Source of the DNA: Tetrapyrgos nigripes | Taxonomy: Eukaryota; Basidiomycota; Agaricomycetes; Agaricales; Campanellaceae | DNA length: 64,000 bases | Direction: 5' to 3' | NCBI GenBank assembly: GCA_013368315.1 | Contig: JAACJM010000051.1 | Coordinates: forward strand, 310,001 to 374,000 | Shown: piece after piece, positions 22,101 to 33,438 of the stretch | How the letters are laid out: each line of letters begins with the position of its first letter | Position numbering within the stretch: position 1 is the stretch's first letter | Notes under the pieces: model-generated | What the model saw: only the letters and a program-made list of their open reading frames with translations | What the model was told of the DNA's origin: nothing | Databases searched by the model: none | Translations under genes and position numbers: made by a program

Positions 22101-25010
22101 AGAATAAGTACTTCTCAACTCATAGAATTTACGCGTAGAAGCTATATTCTCGTCTTTGAGCACGTAGCGTGCGCGAAGAGAAAGACTTGGAGAGGAGAAT
22201 GCACTTATCGATAGAGGTTGTCTTTGAAATTCGGGAGGATGAAAGCACCGTGACCTTGTCATTCTATGTATTTACAAATCAGTTTGAATGATGGGAATGA
22301 TTATCATTGTGAAGGAAGGCCTACCATTGCCCATTGCGTCGATGCCAAGGTAATCCTTCTCGTATTGCCATGAGGATGTCCAAGTGAGGTTCATGATGAC
22401 ATTGGTGACGTCGACCAGGAATGTATGTCATTGTCCCTGAAATAATTCTCAAAGTTATTCGGATCAGTGGAATTAAGCAATAAGATTCTGAGAAGCCAAA
22501 ATATGCTTGAAGGAAGAACGCACAGACAGGAAGGCAAGTAACGAAAGTGGGGATCTCGGTCTCTGAAGGAATTCTGACTTTGAGACTCAATACGATTATA
22601 AGCGGCTTCGGAACTTCCTATGGTTAAGTGCATCATTAGTCGACCCTTAGGCTTCAAATGGTTGAAGGTGAGCTGGATTACTGTCAATAGTCAGCATGCT
22701 AGAGAGAACAAGAATTCGAGCGGTCATACGGAAACATGTGGCTGAAATTTGAATCGTCTTAGTTTGCTACCTGTGAACGGCCATCATGGCAATACTTGAA
22801 TGGAATCATATCGTGGCAGCGTACGTATGTCTCGATATTTGCCAGATTTATACGACCTTTACAAGAATCGAGGTCAAAGAGACAAAAAAAGGCGACTTAC
22901 GGTGGCTGGCACAATAAAACGTCTGAAAGGAACTTAACCGGTAAGTACAAACTTCTCGATGACGTGTACGATCTGGGTAACAATTACAGAATACCATCAG
23001 TGACTAAGGATTCACTTTCAACTGAGCTATCAAACACTCACGAAATTGACGGAATGGCCGGTCACGGTGGTGAAATGGGGAGACGAGTTCAAAGTTGTGC
23101 GGCGGAATACTTAGGACAGACTTGGGACAGACCTTTCAATGTTTCCTTCGGGTCTCACTGAGTAAGGGTTTGCCGTCAGCTAAGCCGTCAGACACTCGCA
23201 AAAATTGACAAAATTGTCGGTGGTGAGCGGTGAGATGATCAGTGCTTTTGAAACTTCTGGTGTATTATGAGGCTAGAGGTAGAGAAACTTGACAGAATTT
23301 GAACCACATTCGAGCTGCAGGAATGGTACAACGCTTTTGGAACATGATTTTTGGTTTCAAGCCATCAAACACTCACGAAATTGACGGAATTGCAGTTACC
23401 CAGTGGTGAGATGAGGGGACCACTCAATTGCGCAACTATCCGAGAGTCGGAGAGGCGGAGAACTGGCAGAACGAGAGTCTTGGCAAAATTTGAGTGAGCT
23501 ACATTTTGAGCGCTTGAGTGGCGGCGGTCATAGCCCCGAGATTGACAGTGGCCGGATATTTGAATCGTCCAATACAGAGGCTGAGGATGCTAAGGTGATG
23601 CTACGGGAACGGATTGGGCCTTGATATTTGCTGGATATCGCAGCGCCAGCAGGCTGTCAAGACCATTAATGCCTCCCGGACCCCCGGCGTATCAGATTTT
23701 GGTCCTACCCCGGGTAATACACTCTTTAGTTGTGAAACTCGCTCAAGGCCTACTCAAGACGTAAAAACGATTGGATTCACCACAATTGGATCAGATCAAC
23801 GTAGAGAGAGGGAGAGCAGCAGTACATAGCCAACGCCGTAACGTATTTTCAAGCCAACAGAAACGACGGACCACGGCTAAACGTTCACCACATTCTAGTC
23901 TTCAACAACAAATCGTTTTAATCCAAATTCCCGCATTGAGAGCATTACGCTAATGTTCGAGGCTGTTGAATACTTCCGTGATGAACGGAGGGGAGCAGTG
24001 GGTGGAGGAAGGAATGGAAAGAGCAGAGTATGTAGGGCAAAACTGATAAAGACGTGAATTTATGTAGATGACGGTCAGCAATGAGGCTTAGCTTTCATAG
24101 ACGAAGAAAGGGAAGGGAAGAACGGAAGAGATGAAGATGAACACGTACCATGCTTAGCGGGAGCAAGATAATACAACAAGGACAGGGTAGAGAGGTGCTG
24201 TTGTTCCCTCCCATACTGATTATCATGAGACTATAGAATCGGACATGGAGAACGACAGAGTAAAAGCGAAATGTAGAAGGATACCCAGTCTTAGTCGGAA
24301 CCCTTTTGGTATGGAACTCAACGTTTTGAAATGTAGGATTGACGATGAACTGTCCGTTTGAAACAGTGACATCTGACATCTGCATCGCGGTTCTGGTACA
24401 CGGTAATGTACACGTCAGTGTACGACATAATCTTGGACTCTATGATTATCCCTCAAAATAGATATGCTGTACAACGAGCTGAAAGTCGACTGGACAACTG
24501 TAATAGATTCCTATTCCCGCTGATCATTGATGGAACGAAATCCTCTCGGTGTCTCTGACAGTTCGCATATCGCTACATCATCTCCTTCCCTTCTTTCTAG
24601 ATAATTACACCTGTCACTTGCCTTTTTTCCTTCTCCATCGTCGTTGCTACCGTCGCCACAGAAGGTTACCCAGTACTTCAATGACTTGGCACTATTGTTG
24701 AAAAATAGTGATGAAGATTTTAATCTCGATAGTTTTACCTGTATCCACACTTTGTCGAACTTACACAATACAGCCAGCCCCTTTTCACCCAATCTCCGAA
24801 TAGGAGTGCTACGAAAACCCTACGGGATGGCCAGGCTATGTAGCTGAACGAACTTGAAGATCTGTCGCAGTCCACCATCATGGCACATACATCTTTTCAA
24901 AGCAAATGTAAGTAACCTCATCAGTAACATAGGATCAGGTGAAGCTTATAAGCTGCCAGTGGCGCTCCATCGCAATCCCCATTCATTCCAGGTCGTACAC
25001 TGAAGCTCTT
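19175..25010. other. Mostly non-coding stretch, with a degenerate tandem repeat and possible unresolved exons
   Basis: To about 20.1 kb this is probably the 3' untranslated and downstream region of the bHLH gene (pyrimidine-rich). From 20.1 to 25.0 kb I found no recognisable protein family. Possible minus-strand exons lie near 22330-22440 (reading NVIMNLTWTSSWQYEKDYLG) and 24300-24385 (reading MQMSDVTVSNGQFIVNP), but I cannot join them into a gene. A repeat at 23.0-23.45 kb is given separately. Confidence 0.35.
23030..23450 (+). repeat. Degenerate tandem repeat, ~160-175 bp unit, three copies
   Basis: The phrase CA(A/G)ACACTC(A/G)C(G/A)AAA-TTGAC(G/A)(G/A)AAT appears at about 23033, 23190 and 23366. 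Each copy is followed within ~25 bases by GGTGGTGAGATG-like sequence. Spacing is ~157 and ~176 bp. The copies have diverged and encode nothing I recognise. Confidence 0.5.
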
Positions 25011-26809
25011 ATGTCTCAGACTCAGCAACTTTCTTATCCTCTTTCCAGCTCTTCCCTTTATGCTATCAAAGAGTGGATCCTGGAATTAGCTATTCAATGG
25101 CTCCTTTATGGTGTTGATGCGACGCTTTTGCTGTCTGTCTCTTGCATTTTGATGTAAGTTCGCCGCAAATCATGTCACTTTTAACTTGACTACAGCGCAC
25201 TAATGCGAAGTTGCCTATCACTTGCAGATCACAACAAAAACACTACTCGATATCCCAACGTACTCTGCTCGCCCTTGTCATCCTTATGCTCATTCTTTCA
25301 AGTGCATCTATCGCACTAGACTCTGCATTTGTTTTCGTACAAATTCCATCTCTGGGAAACGATTTCGATTTGATCAACAGTAAAGAGTATTTTGATCATC
25401 TGTATGATAGCGTCGTTGGGTGAGTCAAGAGAAGGTTTATGATGGCTTTGTTCATTCTGCTTATTCGTGTATTAGTTGGAACGTTTTTAAATGCAGGAAT
25501 AGGCGCCGCCAGGGTTCTGGGTAGTTCTGATTTATCTGATATACTGGGAGAGAAAACCAGTGCATTAATGATGTGCCTACCCCTCCTTGGAACAAACATT
25601 ATCGCCACGGTATGTATTGGATATAAAGCTTGGTAAGTATATATTTTGAAAGCCTCACCAGGTTGACTATCAGTTACTTATGTAGAACCCGAAATCTTTA
25701 GGCTCCATAACCAAGATATCAGGAAGATTTTAAGGGAGTGTGGAAGCCAAATATTGAGAACGCGGAAAATTCTGCTGCTGTTTGTTCTTATTTTAAAGTG
25801 ACTTTACAAAGGTCTAATCATCGAAGTGAGTAACTACTCCAATTTCTTTTCTTCTTTCTCTCAACGCTCCGCGCGTAGGACCTCATTGCCGTCCGTTCAT
25901 TACCTCCGCGGGTTCAAAGGTTGACGCCTCAGGGCTACAAACTTATTATGCCTCCGTGGCGCCAATACACGTCTCCGTGACTTCCACAGCACTCATACTT
26001 GTTAGAACTTCTCTTTCAAGTATCATATTTTTATGTATTACATTTCTTACATCCTTATTTCCTTACATGTTTTACCTCACATTTGATTTTTTAGTTTATA
26101 GTACTTAATATGCCCAAGAGACTCATTCACTATTCATCCTTCTCCATCTCATCACTGATTCACGAGTCTCTTGGGTAAGTTTATTCATCCTTCTCATACA
26201 TATCACTGATTCACGAGTCTTGATAGTTATATCCAGTCTTTGAGTTACCCTCCCTCCTCTTCCATAGTATTAGTATTTAGCCTTTCGAGTCTCGTTCCGA
26301 ATATACCCGGGGGAAGTCGCTGTTCCAGGACTCCCCGATTTGCCTATTCTTTCTTTCTCGAGAAATTTTCCGGAACGAACTACAAGATGATTAGAGAATC
26401 CGGAGTGATTTACTGCGGGATATGGGTTAGTCCCGGATACCTGCAGCTGATGGCATGCATTGTCCTTGGAATACTGACTGTTCATGCAACTTTATTTACA
26501 GATTACATATCTACTCATCGTCATGATAGATGGCGGCGAGGGAGTTGTTTTCCAGACTTTTGCCAGTGCTTTGCCGTTTCTATCAGTAAGTAAGTTAAAT
26601 TCTTACAGTCGCACGGCACTGAAATGTCCACAAAGACTTTATATCCAGTCTTTATAATCCTGATGGTAAGTCTCGAAAGGACGAAAGAGGAAATCAAGGC
26701 TGCGAACGATATGTCGCTTTCTCAGTCCATCAGGTTTGCCTCCGCACAACATGCAACATCGCAGGCTGAGACTCAGACTGAGAGTGGGGCCGGGGCACTT
26801 GAATACTGA
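25011..26809 (+). pseudogene. Basidiomycete multi-pass membrane protein gene, probably inactivated
   Basis: Exons can be followed from the ATG at 25011 (MSQTQQLSYP...) to the stop at 26807-26809. They include family-like pieces ALMMCLPLLGTN, CIGYKAWLHNQDIRK, ESGVIYCGIWV and LYPVFIILMVSLERT. I know this pattern from a large, functionally uncharacterised basidiomycete family of about seven membrane helices. Two problems suggest decay. First, an in-frame TGA at 25421-25423 falls where the frame otherwise continues (YDSVVG, stop, VKRRFMMALFILL), as if TGG had become TGA. Second, a ~590-bp interval interrupts KILLLFVLILK and ESGVIYC, which should be nearly adjacent; it may be an intron enlarged by insertion. 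An alternative splice around the TGA (donor at 25420, acceptor near 25511) would rescue the frame at the cost of a helix. Confidence 0.6.
25799..26386. repeat. Insertion with inverted and direct repeats inside the membrane protein gene
   Basis: The interval contains a perfect 12-bp inverted repeat, CCCAAGAGACTC at 26113-26124 and GAGTCTCTTGGG at 26164-26175. It also contains a direct duplication of a ~40-bp phrase (TATTCATCCTTCTC... ATCACTGATTCACGAGTCT) that ends near 26172 and again near 26220. Family introns are normally about 50-60 nt, so most of the interval looks like inserted DNA. No target duplication was found. Confidence 0.45.
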
Positions 26810-27339
26810 AAAGACAAAATATTGAATACTGTTTCCTCCTCTCTGCCCAAAATTCTCATATGTACTTATCTTCTTTTCCTTTCATGCGGTTTTTGCGCGG
26901 TTTTTTCATGCCCTGTCAACTATGCTCATTACTTTAGTCATTGGTTCTTGCAATATTAGACGAGTGACAACCTACTTCATAACGAAAGATAGATAGATAG
27001 ATAATACACGGTGTGGTCCTCTATGAACATGCCGGGTGTAGATGTTATACAGCCCGCTACAGCCTACATCTACTCTGAAAACTCAACCAGCAGAATCAAT
27101 CACATCAGCGTCGTGACGGTAGTTCCATGGCGAGTGATTGGATCAAGAGCTTGCAGCACCATTTCGAAAAAAGCGTCAAATCATGTCTTGGTGGTGTATA
27201 TAATGTGATATGAAGGCCTTCAATAGTCAGCTAGGGTGATGATTTGGAACAGAAGAATTCGTGATGGTTTTATGAGGTAATAGATTTATTTGAGTGATGA
27301 TATTAGTATCACAATGTAATCGCTGAAGGGAGGTTAAAG
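26810..27339. other. Intergenic, with a short GATA microsatellite
   Basis: No gene is visible. A short GATA run sits at about 26987-27003. The stretch runs into the 3' end of the LINE remnant that starts at 27340. Confidence 0.4.
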
Positions 27340-28000
27340 CTAGGTGAATTGCTGAGGGGGCCTATAGATTGGCTTGGAGTAGAAGATCGCAAGAATATCG
27401 TAGACAAACTTTGCGACAATATCGATACTGTCATAGTGGAAGATGATTTTGCAGAGGAAGTGTAGTGCATTGTGAGAATTGAAGCCATTGTGATCGGGTA
27501 GGTGGTGGTGGTGGAAGGAGGACAGCTGTGTAATTGCCAACTGTCTGATGTTGACGACATCCTGGGAAGACCGACAGAGCAGAAGGGCATGCTCTGGAGA
27601 CTCGATGTCTTGCTTGCATAGACGGCAGAGATACTTTTCAGGTTGATATCTGGATCCACGTCTGTGGAGTTCAAGGGCGAGATGATGGTCACTGAGCAGG
27701 AGTCTTGTGAGTGCTTTTCGGTGACGGGGTTGATGACTCAGAGGTAGTGGCAGAAGTGCATAACATCATAGAATTTGTATTCCTCCATAGGGAGGGGTTC
27801 GAGTCGTCGGTGTAATAAATAGAGACAAGTGGAGCTATTGATTTCATTTTGTAGTGAGCGTTTGGCGTGTGTATCGACACATTTAATGATGTCGCCAATA
27901 GATTCGGGCGTGAGGGAGACATCGGTGGGAAGAGAGAGGCCTGTGAGAGTATTGAGGACATTGCATAGGTCACCAAACCAATTGGCTTTCATTTGATGGC
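27340..28000 (-). pseudogene. LINE-type retrotransposon remnant (C-terminal zinc-finger end)
   Basis: Read on the minus strand in shifting frames, this encodes WFGDLCNVLNTL, then RLEPLPMEEYKFYDVMHFCHYL, then YLCRLCKQDIESPEHALLLC. The last piece is a CxxC...H...C zinc-knuckle of the kind that follows the RT domain in LINE elements. The same order occurs at 50996-51694 (WLQDLCIALNNV, LEPLKDGKYIWG, LCHFCKVSVETPEHAALQC), so the two belong to one family. Frameshifts and the missing RT domain show that it is dead. It lies directly upstream of the broken HET copy. Confidence 0.7.
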
Positions 28001-28225
28001 AAAGTGATAGGCAGGGGAGTTTCGGGAATTAAACTGCATTTGAGCCCGCTTTGATACCTGCAGGGTAAGGAATTTAGCAAAGATAGGCGCTAATGGACGC
28101 GTCCGAGTCAGCCTGGGAGTCGAAACAGTTTGCTGCCGCCATTCCTTTCTTCTGGATTGTATGTGAGTCCAAGACCGCGGAGAGATTTACTATGTTTATA
28201 GTCACATCAAGAAGTTGTTATATCT

Positions 28226-29447
28226 ATGCGGGATGTAGTCTCGGTGGTTACTGGCATTCCAGTGGATGTGTTCAAGGGATGTGTTACTGGTGAATACAGT
28301 GTTGCTCAGAGGATGTCATGGGCTGCGTTTCGAGAGGCTACAAGGCCGGAGGACCAAGCGTATTGTTTGTTAGGGATTTTTGGTGTCAATACATATGTCG
28401 CCGATCTATGGGGAGGGTGGCGCCAGAGCCTTCATGCGGCTACAGCAGGAGATTATCAGGATGTCCGATGATTGCAATATCTTTGCTTGGGTTGCCGCAC
28501 CACCTACGGAGGAGGAGCTGGCGGAGTGGAGCAGCGGCAGAATGTGTACACTCGGCCAGCCAGGAAGCCAAGGGGTTTGCTAGCTCGATCACCTTATGAA
28601 TTTAGGATGTCAGGCGACGTGAAGGCTTCAGATGTGGAACCCTCCACTTTACTCGCAAGCTTCACTGCGCTTTGTATGTAATAGGCCAAACCGGGGACAA
28701 CTGTCCCCATCGAAATGTAGAGATTGTGAGTGAGCGATAGGGCTTGTAAATACGAACAAGTGTAAGTAGCAGCAGTAATAGTTTAAATTTAATAATAGAG
28801 GGTGGGTTGGGTGGGCAGAAGAAAAGTGTGTGCTAGTCAGGGAAAGGGTGAAATTGAAGAATCGTGAATTCGAATGAGAAAATATATACGTGACGGATCA
28901 TACTGGTCTACGACGGGCATCTGCTGCAAACCACAGCACCCGCCGCATCCAACCCTTGGAAAGGCGCTGAGACAATAAATCGGAAACATAAGAAAAACAA
29001 ATGAAACAATAAATGGATGTGTGAGAAGGGTATCGGATGAGGCTCCGCTTGCCATTTGCGGAGGCCTCCGGAAGTGCAAGCATTTACATCATTCATTGGC
29101 AACAAATCGTCCTATTCGGTTGGTAACAATGGCCTGCATATCCATCTTCCTCTTAATCCCACCTCTTCCAGCCCCGGGAGTCCGGGCACTCTGACGAAGA
29201 CATCTTCCTCGCACACCTACTCTGCCAGTTCACGAGAGGCGGTGGCTACTTAACAGTTTATCTTCAAAAGACGAATGCAAATCAATATATATGGTGCCAT
29301 CCAGACGAAGTGTTCTTGACGAGCTCACCACCGGCAATGGATAACATTCATGAGCTTACCGTCAGGGAACATCTAGTAACATGGCGCAGGGTCCGAACCT
29401 CGAACACATTCAGCGCAATAGAATCACCTATGTCAGGGTACAACGTT
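28226..29447 (+). pseudogene. HET-domain gene paralogue, 5'-truncated, frameshifted and interrupted
   Basis: It is homologous to the intact HET gene from its residue ~158 (RDVVS-VTGIP) onward. It reads YSVAQRMSWAAFREATRPEDQAYCLLGIFGV and then shifts frame after GVNTY. At 28641 the homology stops at the equivalent of NVEL and resumes near 29093 (IGNKSSYS), so about 450 bp is inserted. It continues through HIHLPLNP to SGYNV at about 29447, where it is replaced by unrelated sequence that is itself duplicated at 39.2 kb. The N-terminal HET core (SHTW, WIDSCCINK) is missing. It cannot make a working protein. Confidence 0.85.
28641..29092. mobile_element. ~450-bp insertion in the broken HET gene
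   Basis: The boundaries are set by comparison with the intact HET gene at 32.2 kb. The insert contains a 12-bp palindrome (CGGAGGCCTCCG, about 29059-29070) near its right end. I could not find clear terminal inverted repeats or a target duplication, so its class is unknown. Confidence 0.5.
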
Positions 29448-31190
29448 CACCCTCATATCTCAACGACATACACTCAAACCACGCATCCTCCCTCCTTCCG
29501 CATTGCCTTGCCTTGCCTTAGTAATGAGCTCGGTTTCACATCTGCCATTCGGCCAAACGGATCAAGGTGCTGGAGTTCCGTTGTTCGGGAAGTAGTGTTG
29601 AAAGAGTCTTCGATAAGGGTATAAAGAAGTTCAGTGCAGAAGGGTTACGATGGAAAGGCCTCGTGGAGTATGGGACTTTCCATCACGGTCATTAATTATG
29701 GTTTGAAAGAGTGGGAGGAAGTTTGTTTTGAAGCTCCGGGGCACCACTGTAGCTGGCCGAGGACAAATGCAGGATTGTATATTTGGCGAAGAACGTGTCG
29801 GGTCTGATCATGAAAATGTAATTACGAGGCCCTTTAGGCCGAGTTAACTTATGTCGACCCTCCAATTGAGTACAAAAGGTTCTCACGGGTTCTAACTTTT
29901 ACACGCCACCTCAGCGCTCCGAAGTGCCCGAACACTGCCATTTCAGCTGACGCTCAACTGACACGTCGTTCCTGCCTTCCGTCGCTGTCGATGCACAGGC
30001 CCACTGACCAGCACGACAAGCTTCAGACGCATTTACCTTCCCTCAACAGCCGTCGAAAGCCATAAGAGCCGCTCTCTGAGACACTGAGTCACTATGGCTA
30101 CCTGTAATTCAAGGTCATTTAAAGGCGTTGTTTGGAGTTGGTTTGGAGCTCTATCATTGGGAAATTAGGACGCTTTGGCTGCACAACAGGTGCGTATCTT
30201 TGTCTCCCCTTTACCATCTTCATGTGACGTCTCATCCTTTTAGCTCCCACTGAGCAGTTGCTGTATTCCTTCAAGCATCCTCCTGACCCGCATTCCGCAT
30301 TCCGTCCTTGTCCCTTCCAAACAGTCCAACATTTGTTAAGGATTCAGCTCATGTCCTCTGATATCTTTTTCGCTACCTTCCGAGTGTGTATATGTACTTG
30401 TTCATTATGCGTCCAGTGTTTAATGCTTTCCTTGTTTCTCTTTTGTCTTTACAGTATGTTCGCAATACCTCCAAGCCTCTCTCTCCTTCTTTCAACAATG
30501 CTGCTACCAGACGTTAAATGTCATCAAGACCCCCTTACCCAGCCGTCTTCGAAATCTGGCAGTACAATTCACTTTCCCAATGACCGAAAATGTCATCCAA
30601 TCTGCAAAACTGCAGTTCATTCTCTGCCAGGCTTCTTGTTGCTTTAGGGCCACCAAACTTGGCATAAGTATAAGCATCTCGCGAGTGCAGTAGTGCTGAC
30701 TTTCAGATTGTGTGAGCACTGTTTACCGTCTCTACATCACCAACAACAATGGACTCGCTTTCTTTTTCCTCTGCCGTGTGTGTGACTTGGACTGTCACGC
30801 ATTTACGACTCCTCCTCGCCGCTCAGCAATACAAGGATTTTCCCTACCATCCCATGAGCATTCACTGATGATCATTGTTCAACTTTTCAACAGCTTGAGT
30901 CTTCAATAGCTGGGCTGAGTCTGTCTTTCCCCTCATTCTTCTAGAGTACTTCGTTATATTTTCTCGTATCTCCACATTAAGATACTGAGCTCTACCTAAT
31001 TAAAAGAATTTTTACTGCATACGAAATCACTTTACTTAAATGGGCCTCGTAATTTGCCATGCGAAGCAGTGGCACCTTTCCCCAGTCAGAACCGTTCTGA
31101 AGACATGTAATCGTCGGTGTGGTTCATTAATCATATTGACAGTTTATTCTAAAGTCAGCGGTAGCTGTGCTGACAAGCATCTATGAGCAA
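29448..31190. other. Non-coding region between HET copies
   Basis: The segment 29464-29630 is duplicated at 39187-39356 in the same orientation. A copy of the GAGGCCTTTAGGC repeat lies at 29818-29905, and part of a transposase-coding repeat lies at 31043-31085 (minus). No complete gene is seen. Several pyrimidine-rich frames between 30.2 and 30.9 kb look random. Confidence 0.4.
29818..29905 (+). repeat. GAGGCC-TTTAGGC repeat, copy 1
   Basis: The sequence reads TTACGAGGCCCTTTAGGC, then GAGTTAACTTATGTCG. It matches repeats at 57119-57195 (+) and 61183-61266 (-). Those copies also carry CCTCCCAGATCTTTTCC followed by a B-box-like GGGTTCAAACTCC. This copy is the most diverged. Confidence 0.6.
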
Positions 31191-31197
31191 TATATAA
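31191..31197 (+). promoter_or_regulatory. TATA box of the intact HET gene
   Basis: TATATAA (31191-31197) lies ~140 nt upstream of the ATG at 31330. The same arrangement (TATATAAAT at about 40198, then a GTAAGTACTCGA phrase, then the ATG) is conserved at the broken third HET copy, which supports its being the real core promoter. Confidence 0.5.
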
Positions 31198-31329
31198 AGG
31201 CCCGAGTCGTGGTTGAGCATTCTCACCGGCTTGTCCTGGACCCTCACTATAGTAAGTACTCGATACTCTTTCCTCAGGATTCTTTTGACCCCGGCGTTTT
31301 CCAGCTCGACTCACGAAACTTCCCCTGTT

Positions 31330-33438
31330 ATGCGTCTCTTAAGCATGACAGACTTCCAAGTCAAGGAGTTTCTCACGGATATTCCGCGCTATGCTATCCT
31401 CTCACACACTTGGGAGCAGGAAGAAATTACCTTTCAGGAAATCCAAAACCTCGACCTCGCCAAATCCAAAGCCGGCTTTCGTAAAGTCTTGGGAGCTTGT
31501 GTCCGTGCTCGTCGCTATCATTTTGATTGGATCTGGATCGACTCGTGCTGCATCAACAAGGAAAGCAGCGCAGAGCTCTCCGAAGCGCTCAACTCAATGT
31601 ACCAGTATTATGAAGATGCAGCAATTTGTTACGTCTACCTATCTGACGTCTCTGGAGAGTATCATCCTAGAAATGAGAAATCCAACTTTGGAGACAGCAG
31701 ATGGTTCAAGAGGGGTTGGACGCTTCAGGAGTTGCTCGCACCTGAATTTGTTGTGTTTTTGGATAAGGATTGGGAAAGGATTGGAACCAGGTGGAGCTTG
31801 CGGGATGTAGTCTCGGCAGTTACTGGCATTCCAGCGGATGTGTTCGAGGGCCGCGATATTGATGAATATAGTGTCGCTCAGAGGATGTCATGGGCTGCAT
31901 TTCGAGAGACTACGAGGCCGGAGGACCAGGCGTATTGTTTGTTAGGGATTTTTGGTGTCAGTATGTCGCCGATCTATGGGAAAGGTGGCGTCAAAGCCTT
32001 CATGCGGCTGCAGCAGGAGATCATCAGGATTTCCGATGATCGCAGCATCTTTGCTTGGGTTGCCGCGCCGCCCATGGCCGGACTGGAGGAGGGGTGGCAG
32101 AACCCATACCGTGACACTCCCCCAGTCAGGATAGACAAGCCCAGGGGTTTGCTAGCTCAATCGCCCTATGAATTTAGGATGTCAGGTGACGTGCAGGCTT
32201 CCAATGTGGAACTCATCGGCAACAAATCATCCTACTCGTTTGGTAACAATGGCTTGCATATCCATCTTCCTCTCGATCCCGCCTCTTACAGCTCCGGGCG
32301 CTTTGGCGAAGACATCTTTCTCGCACACCTACTCTGCCGGTCCACAAGAGATGGTGGCTACTTAACTGTTTATCTCCAAAAGACGAGTGAAGATCAATAT
32401 GTACGGTGTTATGCAGATGAAGTATTCTTGACGAGCTCATCACCCGCAATGGATAACGTTCGGGAGCTTACCGTCAGAGAGCACCTAGTCACAAGGCGCA
32501 GGGTCCGATCTTCGGATACATCCGGCGCAGCAGAATCGTCGATGTCACGGTACAATGTTGAACTTGTTCACTCAGCTTGGGACTTCCTTTATCAGCCCTC
32601 TCCGCATGAGGGGCCCGGTCCATTTGAGGTCTCTGGCATCGATGAACATACAGTATCCGTTGCTCTGGATCCATCGTCACTTGGAGTTGTTCAGTACAAG
32701 CGTCCGGAAACTGGAGATTCTTTCGGCATCATCTTGACACATCCTAGAGTTGGCCAGCCTTCTCTGCACATTTCCGATGAAACATTGATCCAGGGTATTT
32801 CCATTCGAGGGGACACACTTCTAGGGGGACTGAACAGCGGAAACTACATTATGATTGTGTCTGAGAGGAGAGGAGATTCGGAGGAGAAGATAGAGATTAT
32901 TTATATTGGTCAAGATAATCCCGAAATTCACCTCTGGACTCGTCCATTGCGACTCCCTGATTTAGGCTTCATGGTTCCTTCCAGGGTGGCAGACTCTTTC
33001 GATGATCTCAAGTTCGAAGGGATCTTTCCCCCCGATCCGTTAGGCAGGATCACTCAAGATATGGCCTATGTTTCCGTCTTTCGACCACACCCTGACGATC
33101 CAAAGGAATGCGGTTATCATACGTTCCGCCTACTTACGTACCGGTGGGAGGATTCAGGGCTCGACTACATCATTCACGTCGCATTTGGGCTCCAAGGATC
33201 TTCGGAAGTTTGGACGGATGTTGTTATACAGTCCCCTGACTGCCGTGAAAGTTCTGAACATGTTTGGAAATCGTATCTCGACGCTGGGTCAAGGGCTCAG
33301 AAGCGATTGCAGGGTGAAGGATTTGCGAAGATGGTGATTTCTATAGCTGGAACCATTTCTGCGACTGCTAGGATCCAAAAGACCAGAAATCTGCAGCTGG
33401 GGGATTACCTGTTGCGCCTGAACGTGTACCGACAATGA
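31330..33438 (+). CDS. HET-domain protein (heterokaryon incompatibility type)
   Basis: A single uninterrupted exon encodes 702 residues. The start is MRLLSMTDF; an open frame exists upstream to 31213, but MRLL(N/S) is the usual N-terminus of basidiomycete HET proteins. HET core motifs occur in order: YAILSHTW (residues 21-28), WIWIDSCCINK (67-77), YYEDAAICYVYLSD (93-106) and RGWTLQELLAP (128-138). A second conserved block follows: RDVVSAVTGIP, VAQRMSWAAFRETTRPEDQAYCLLGIFGV, then MRLQQEIIRISDDRSIFAWV. The remaining ~400 residues are a less conserved C-terminal region with no repeats I recognise. HET domains trigger cell death after fusion of incompatible hyphae in ascomycetes; in basidiomycetes their role is less clear. 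This is the only intact copy of three in the window. Confidence 0.92.
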   Translation: MRLLSMTDFQVKEFLTDIPRYAILSHTWEQEEITFQEIQNLDLAKSKAGFRKVLGACVRARRYHFDWIWIDSCCINKESSAELSEALNSMYQYYEDAAICYVYLSDVSGEYHPRNEKSNFGDSRWFKRGWTLQELLAPEFVVFLDKDWERIGTRWSLRDVVSAVTGIPADVFEGRDIDEYSVAQRMSWAAFRETTRPEDQAYCLLGIFGVSMSPIYGKGGVKAFMRLQQEIIRISDDRSIFAWVAAPPMAGLEEGWQNPYRDTPPVRIDKPRGLLAQSPYEFRMSGDVQASNVELIGNKSSYSFGNNGLHIHLPLDPASYSSGRFGEDIFLAHLLCRSTRDGGYLTVYLQKTSEDQYVRCYADEVFLTSSSPAMDNVRELTVREHLVTRRRVRSSDTSGAAESSMSRYNVELVHSAWDFLYQPSPHEGPGPFEVSGIDEHTVSVALDPSSLGVVQYKRPETGDSFGIILTHPRVGQPSLHISDETLIQGISIRGDTLLGGLNSGNYIMIVSERRGDSEEKIEIIYIGQDNPEIHLWTRPLRLPDLGFMVPSRVADSFDDLKFEGIFPPDPLGRITQDMAYVSVFRPHPDDPKECGYHTFRLLTYRWEDSGLDYIIHVAFGLQGSSEVWTDVVIQSPDCRESSEHVWKSYLDAGSRAQKRLQGEGFAKMVISIAGTISATARIQKTRNLQLGDYLLRLNVYRQ

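Noticed and set aside
31251..31277. Possible 27-nt intron (GTAAGTACTCGA...CTCAG) in the HET leader
   Set aside because: It is too short for a fungal spliceosomal intron. It is conserved at the 40-kb copy simply because the whole leader is duplicated.
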